Assembly: GCA_023433585.1 (NCBI GenBank)
Contig: JAEZCL010000118.1
Location: forward strand, 1 to 7,933
Length of the DNA: 7,933 bases
DNA from: Pseudomonadota bacterium
GTDB lineage: Bacteria > Pseudomonadota > Alphaproteobacteria > Caulobacterales > Caulobacteraceae
Direction: 5' to 3'
Part shown: piece by piece, positions 7,211 through 7,933 of the stretch
Layout of the letters: each line of letters starts with the position of its first letter
Numbering within the stretch: position 1 is the stretch's first letter
Made by a program: the position numbers and the translations under genes
Notes under the pieces: model-generated
Told to the model about the DNA's origin: nothing
Databases searched by the model: none
The model's input: the letters and a program-made list of their open reading frames with translations, nothing else

Positions 7211-7286
7211 CCGGACGTTCCTCGCGTTCGTGTGTATGGGGCCAGCCTAGATCGGCGAAAGACCCGGGTCGAGGCGCGCACGGGTC

Positions 7287-7307
7287 CGCTCTTCGAGCGC
7301 CCGGAAT
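7287..7307. repeat. Short extragenic palindrome, family B copy 2
   Basis: The 13-base hairpin core CGCTCTTCGAGCG is followed directly by CCCGGAAT. The copy at 2243-2264 is identical except for one extra T between the two blocks. This copy lies about 80 bases upstream of the epimerase start codon. Confidence 0.55.
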
Positions 7308-7374
7308 GATGGGAAACCTAGGTGGAGAACCCAAACAACCTGCTGATTCTACTGACGCAAACCTATACCCCTCT

Positions 7375-7516
7375 CGTCATCGCCGGGCTTGTCCCGGCGA
7401 CCCATACGCTCGGTCAGGGCAAGGTCAGCCCGAACGCTCCCGTGAGTATGGATTCCCGGCACAAGCTTGTCCCGGGCGGGCCGCGCCAGCGGCGCGACCC
7501 GGAGCCGGGAATGACG
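7375..7516. repeat. Composite extragenic palindromic repeat, family C copy 1
   Basis: The element begins with CGTCAT and ends with ATGACG. It has two related units facing each other: a short left unit (7375-7407) with CCGGGCTTGTCCCGG and CCATAC, and a long right unit (7446-7516) starting GTATGGATTC. The long unit folds into two hairpins, one around the ACAAGCTTGT palindrome flanked by CCCGG blocks (7455-7476), the other pairing GGGCCGCGCC with GGCGCGACCC (7478-7500). It contains a GATTC site, the CcrM methylation target in Caulobacter-type bacteria. Similar long intergenic repeats associated with GANTC sites have been described in Caulobacter; membership is my inference. Confidence 0.8.
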
Positions 7517-7670
7517 GCTGTGGCAATATGAGCCCCTTACTTAGACTCCAGGACGAAAAAACAGTGCAATTGAAGTCTGACGCTTGCTGATTTCATTGAA
7601 GATTTTCGTTCCTCGTCATTCGTGTCCGCCAGGAGTCCAACGTCGGACCCGGTTGAGAATTTCGCCGCCT

Positions 7671-7850
7671 TCACTCATCAGGGATTCCGTCGCGCCGCCG
7701 CGCATGACGAAGGCAGGCGCATGAACCCCGGCCGAGGTCCATTCTAAAGGCGCCCGAGAAGGAGTGCGGAAAAACACCGGCGGACACGGCGAAACCCTTT
7801 CGGGTCAAGGCGCCGGCCGCCGGAAATGCGAGATCAGGCAGGGGGCTCAT
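7671..7850 (-). other. Possible 59-codon reading frame between the inverted repeats
   Basis: An open frame runs from an ATG at 7850 to a TGA at 7671. It begins MSPLPDLAFPAAGALTRKGF and has a later stretch rich in Arg, Cys and Gly. A GGGGGA lies 3-4 bases upstream of the ATG. The ATG itself sits in the part of the region that is related, in inverted orientation, to 7528-7536. A second short frame (7705 down to 7616, 29 codons) begins MRGGATESLMSEGGEILNRV. I recognise no family. Either could be a remnant of a mobile element or a chance frame in repeat DNA, which I consider more likely. Confidence 0.15.
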
Positions 7851-7933
7851 GTTCCCCCACCCGTCATTCCCGGCCCCGGGTCGCGCCGCTGGCGCGGCCC
7901 GCCCGGGACAAGCTTGTGCCGGGAATCCATACT
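7830..7933. repeat. Inverted, edge-truncated copy of repeat family C with diverged extension
   Basis: Bases 7862-7933 read on the minus strand match 7445-7516 at 71 of 72 positions; the only difference is at 7503 (A versus G). The similarity continues inward at lower identity: 7842-7850 (GGGGCTCAT) is the complement of 7528-7536 (ATGAGCCCC), at exactly the same 11-base distance from the repeat edge. Weaker matching, mostly differing by transitions, reaches about 7830 and 7548. The copy includes a GAATC site (7923-7927). The window ends inside it, so the short partner unit cannot be seen. Confidence 0.85.

Larger units (their letters stand above)
7211..7933. other. 723-base intergenic region, mosaic of extragenic repeats
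   Basis: No convincing gene is present. From left to right it holds the upstream region of the epimerase gene with a perfect 10-base palindrome GACCCGGGTC (7261-7270), a family B palindrome (7287-7307), a composite repeat (7375-7516), a less GC-rich core (7517-7861) and an inverted copy of part of the repeat (7862-7933) cut by the window edge. Short open frames here mostly read through the repeats. Six GANTC sites occur after 7340, against twelve in the first 7.3 kb. Confidence 0.7.

Noticed and set aside
7261..7270. GACCCGGGTC palindrome as an operator for the epimerase
   Set aside because: Ten-base CCGGG-type palindromes are common by chance at this GC content, and no promoter was convincing beside it.
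5993..7309. A 438-codon plus-strand open frame opposite the epimerase
   Set aside because: Shadow of the epimerase gene with no recognisable protein features.
7322..7531. A 69-codon plus-strand frame containing IAGLVPATHT and MDSRHK
   Set aside because: It reads through the composite repeat. Such translations recur in repeat-rich alphaproteobacterial genomes and are not genes.
7375..7933. CRISPR-like repeat array
   Set aside because: The repeats are inverted and palindromic with no regular spacing, not direct repeats with uniform spacers.

Overview
This is 7.9 kb of GC-rich DNA from an alphaproteobacterial chromosome, most likely Caulobacteraceae (Brevundimonas- or Caulobacter-like). The evidence is a lipoprotein of the CC0125/CC1285 type, a ProXp-ala-like editing protein, a candidate EcfG-type stress promoter, extragenic palindromes of the kind common in Caulobacterales, and GANTC (CcrM-type) sites clustered in one intergenic region. 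The genus is inferred. No tRNA, rRNA, CRISPR array, complete insertion sequence or phage gene is visible.

Layout. Positions 1-101 are non-coding or the end of an unseen gene and carry a palindromic repeat. A trans-editing prolyl-tRNA deacylase-like gene (102-614, minus) is divergent from a DUF6065 gene (GTG start at 699, plus). A compact hicAB toxin-antitoxin operon follows (1551-2131, plus), with its own promoter and a strong intrinsic terminator. From 2280 to 7210 every gene is on the minus strand. In transcription order they are a Tat/lipoprotein-type aldose 1-epimerase, argG, two small exported helical proteins that look like tandem paralogues, a LysE/RhtB exporter, and a CC0125-type lipoprotein. 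The last 720 bases (7211-7933) have no convincing gene. They are built from extragenic palindromes, including a 72-base unit that returns in inverted orientation with one mismatch.

How the genes relate. The minus-strand genes are spaced 42-126 bases apart and do not form one obvious pathway. argG has a candidate sigma70 promoter and may be read through into the two exported proteins and the LysE gene. The terminal lipoprotein has its own candidate general-stress promoter. hicAB is an independent module with less GC-rich upstream DNA, plausibly acquired.

Most of the window is ordinary. I see no clear undescribed multi-gene system. The items most worth checking are the EcfG-type promoter, the paralogous exported pair, the apparently leaderless hicA with TGCAT repeats, and the composite inverted-repeat structure rich in GANTC sites at the right end.
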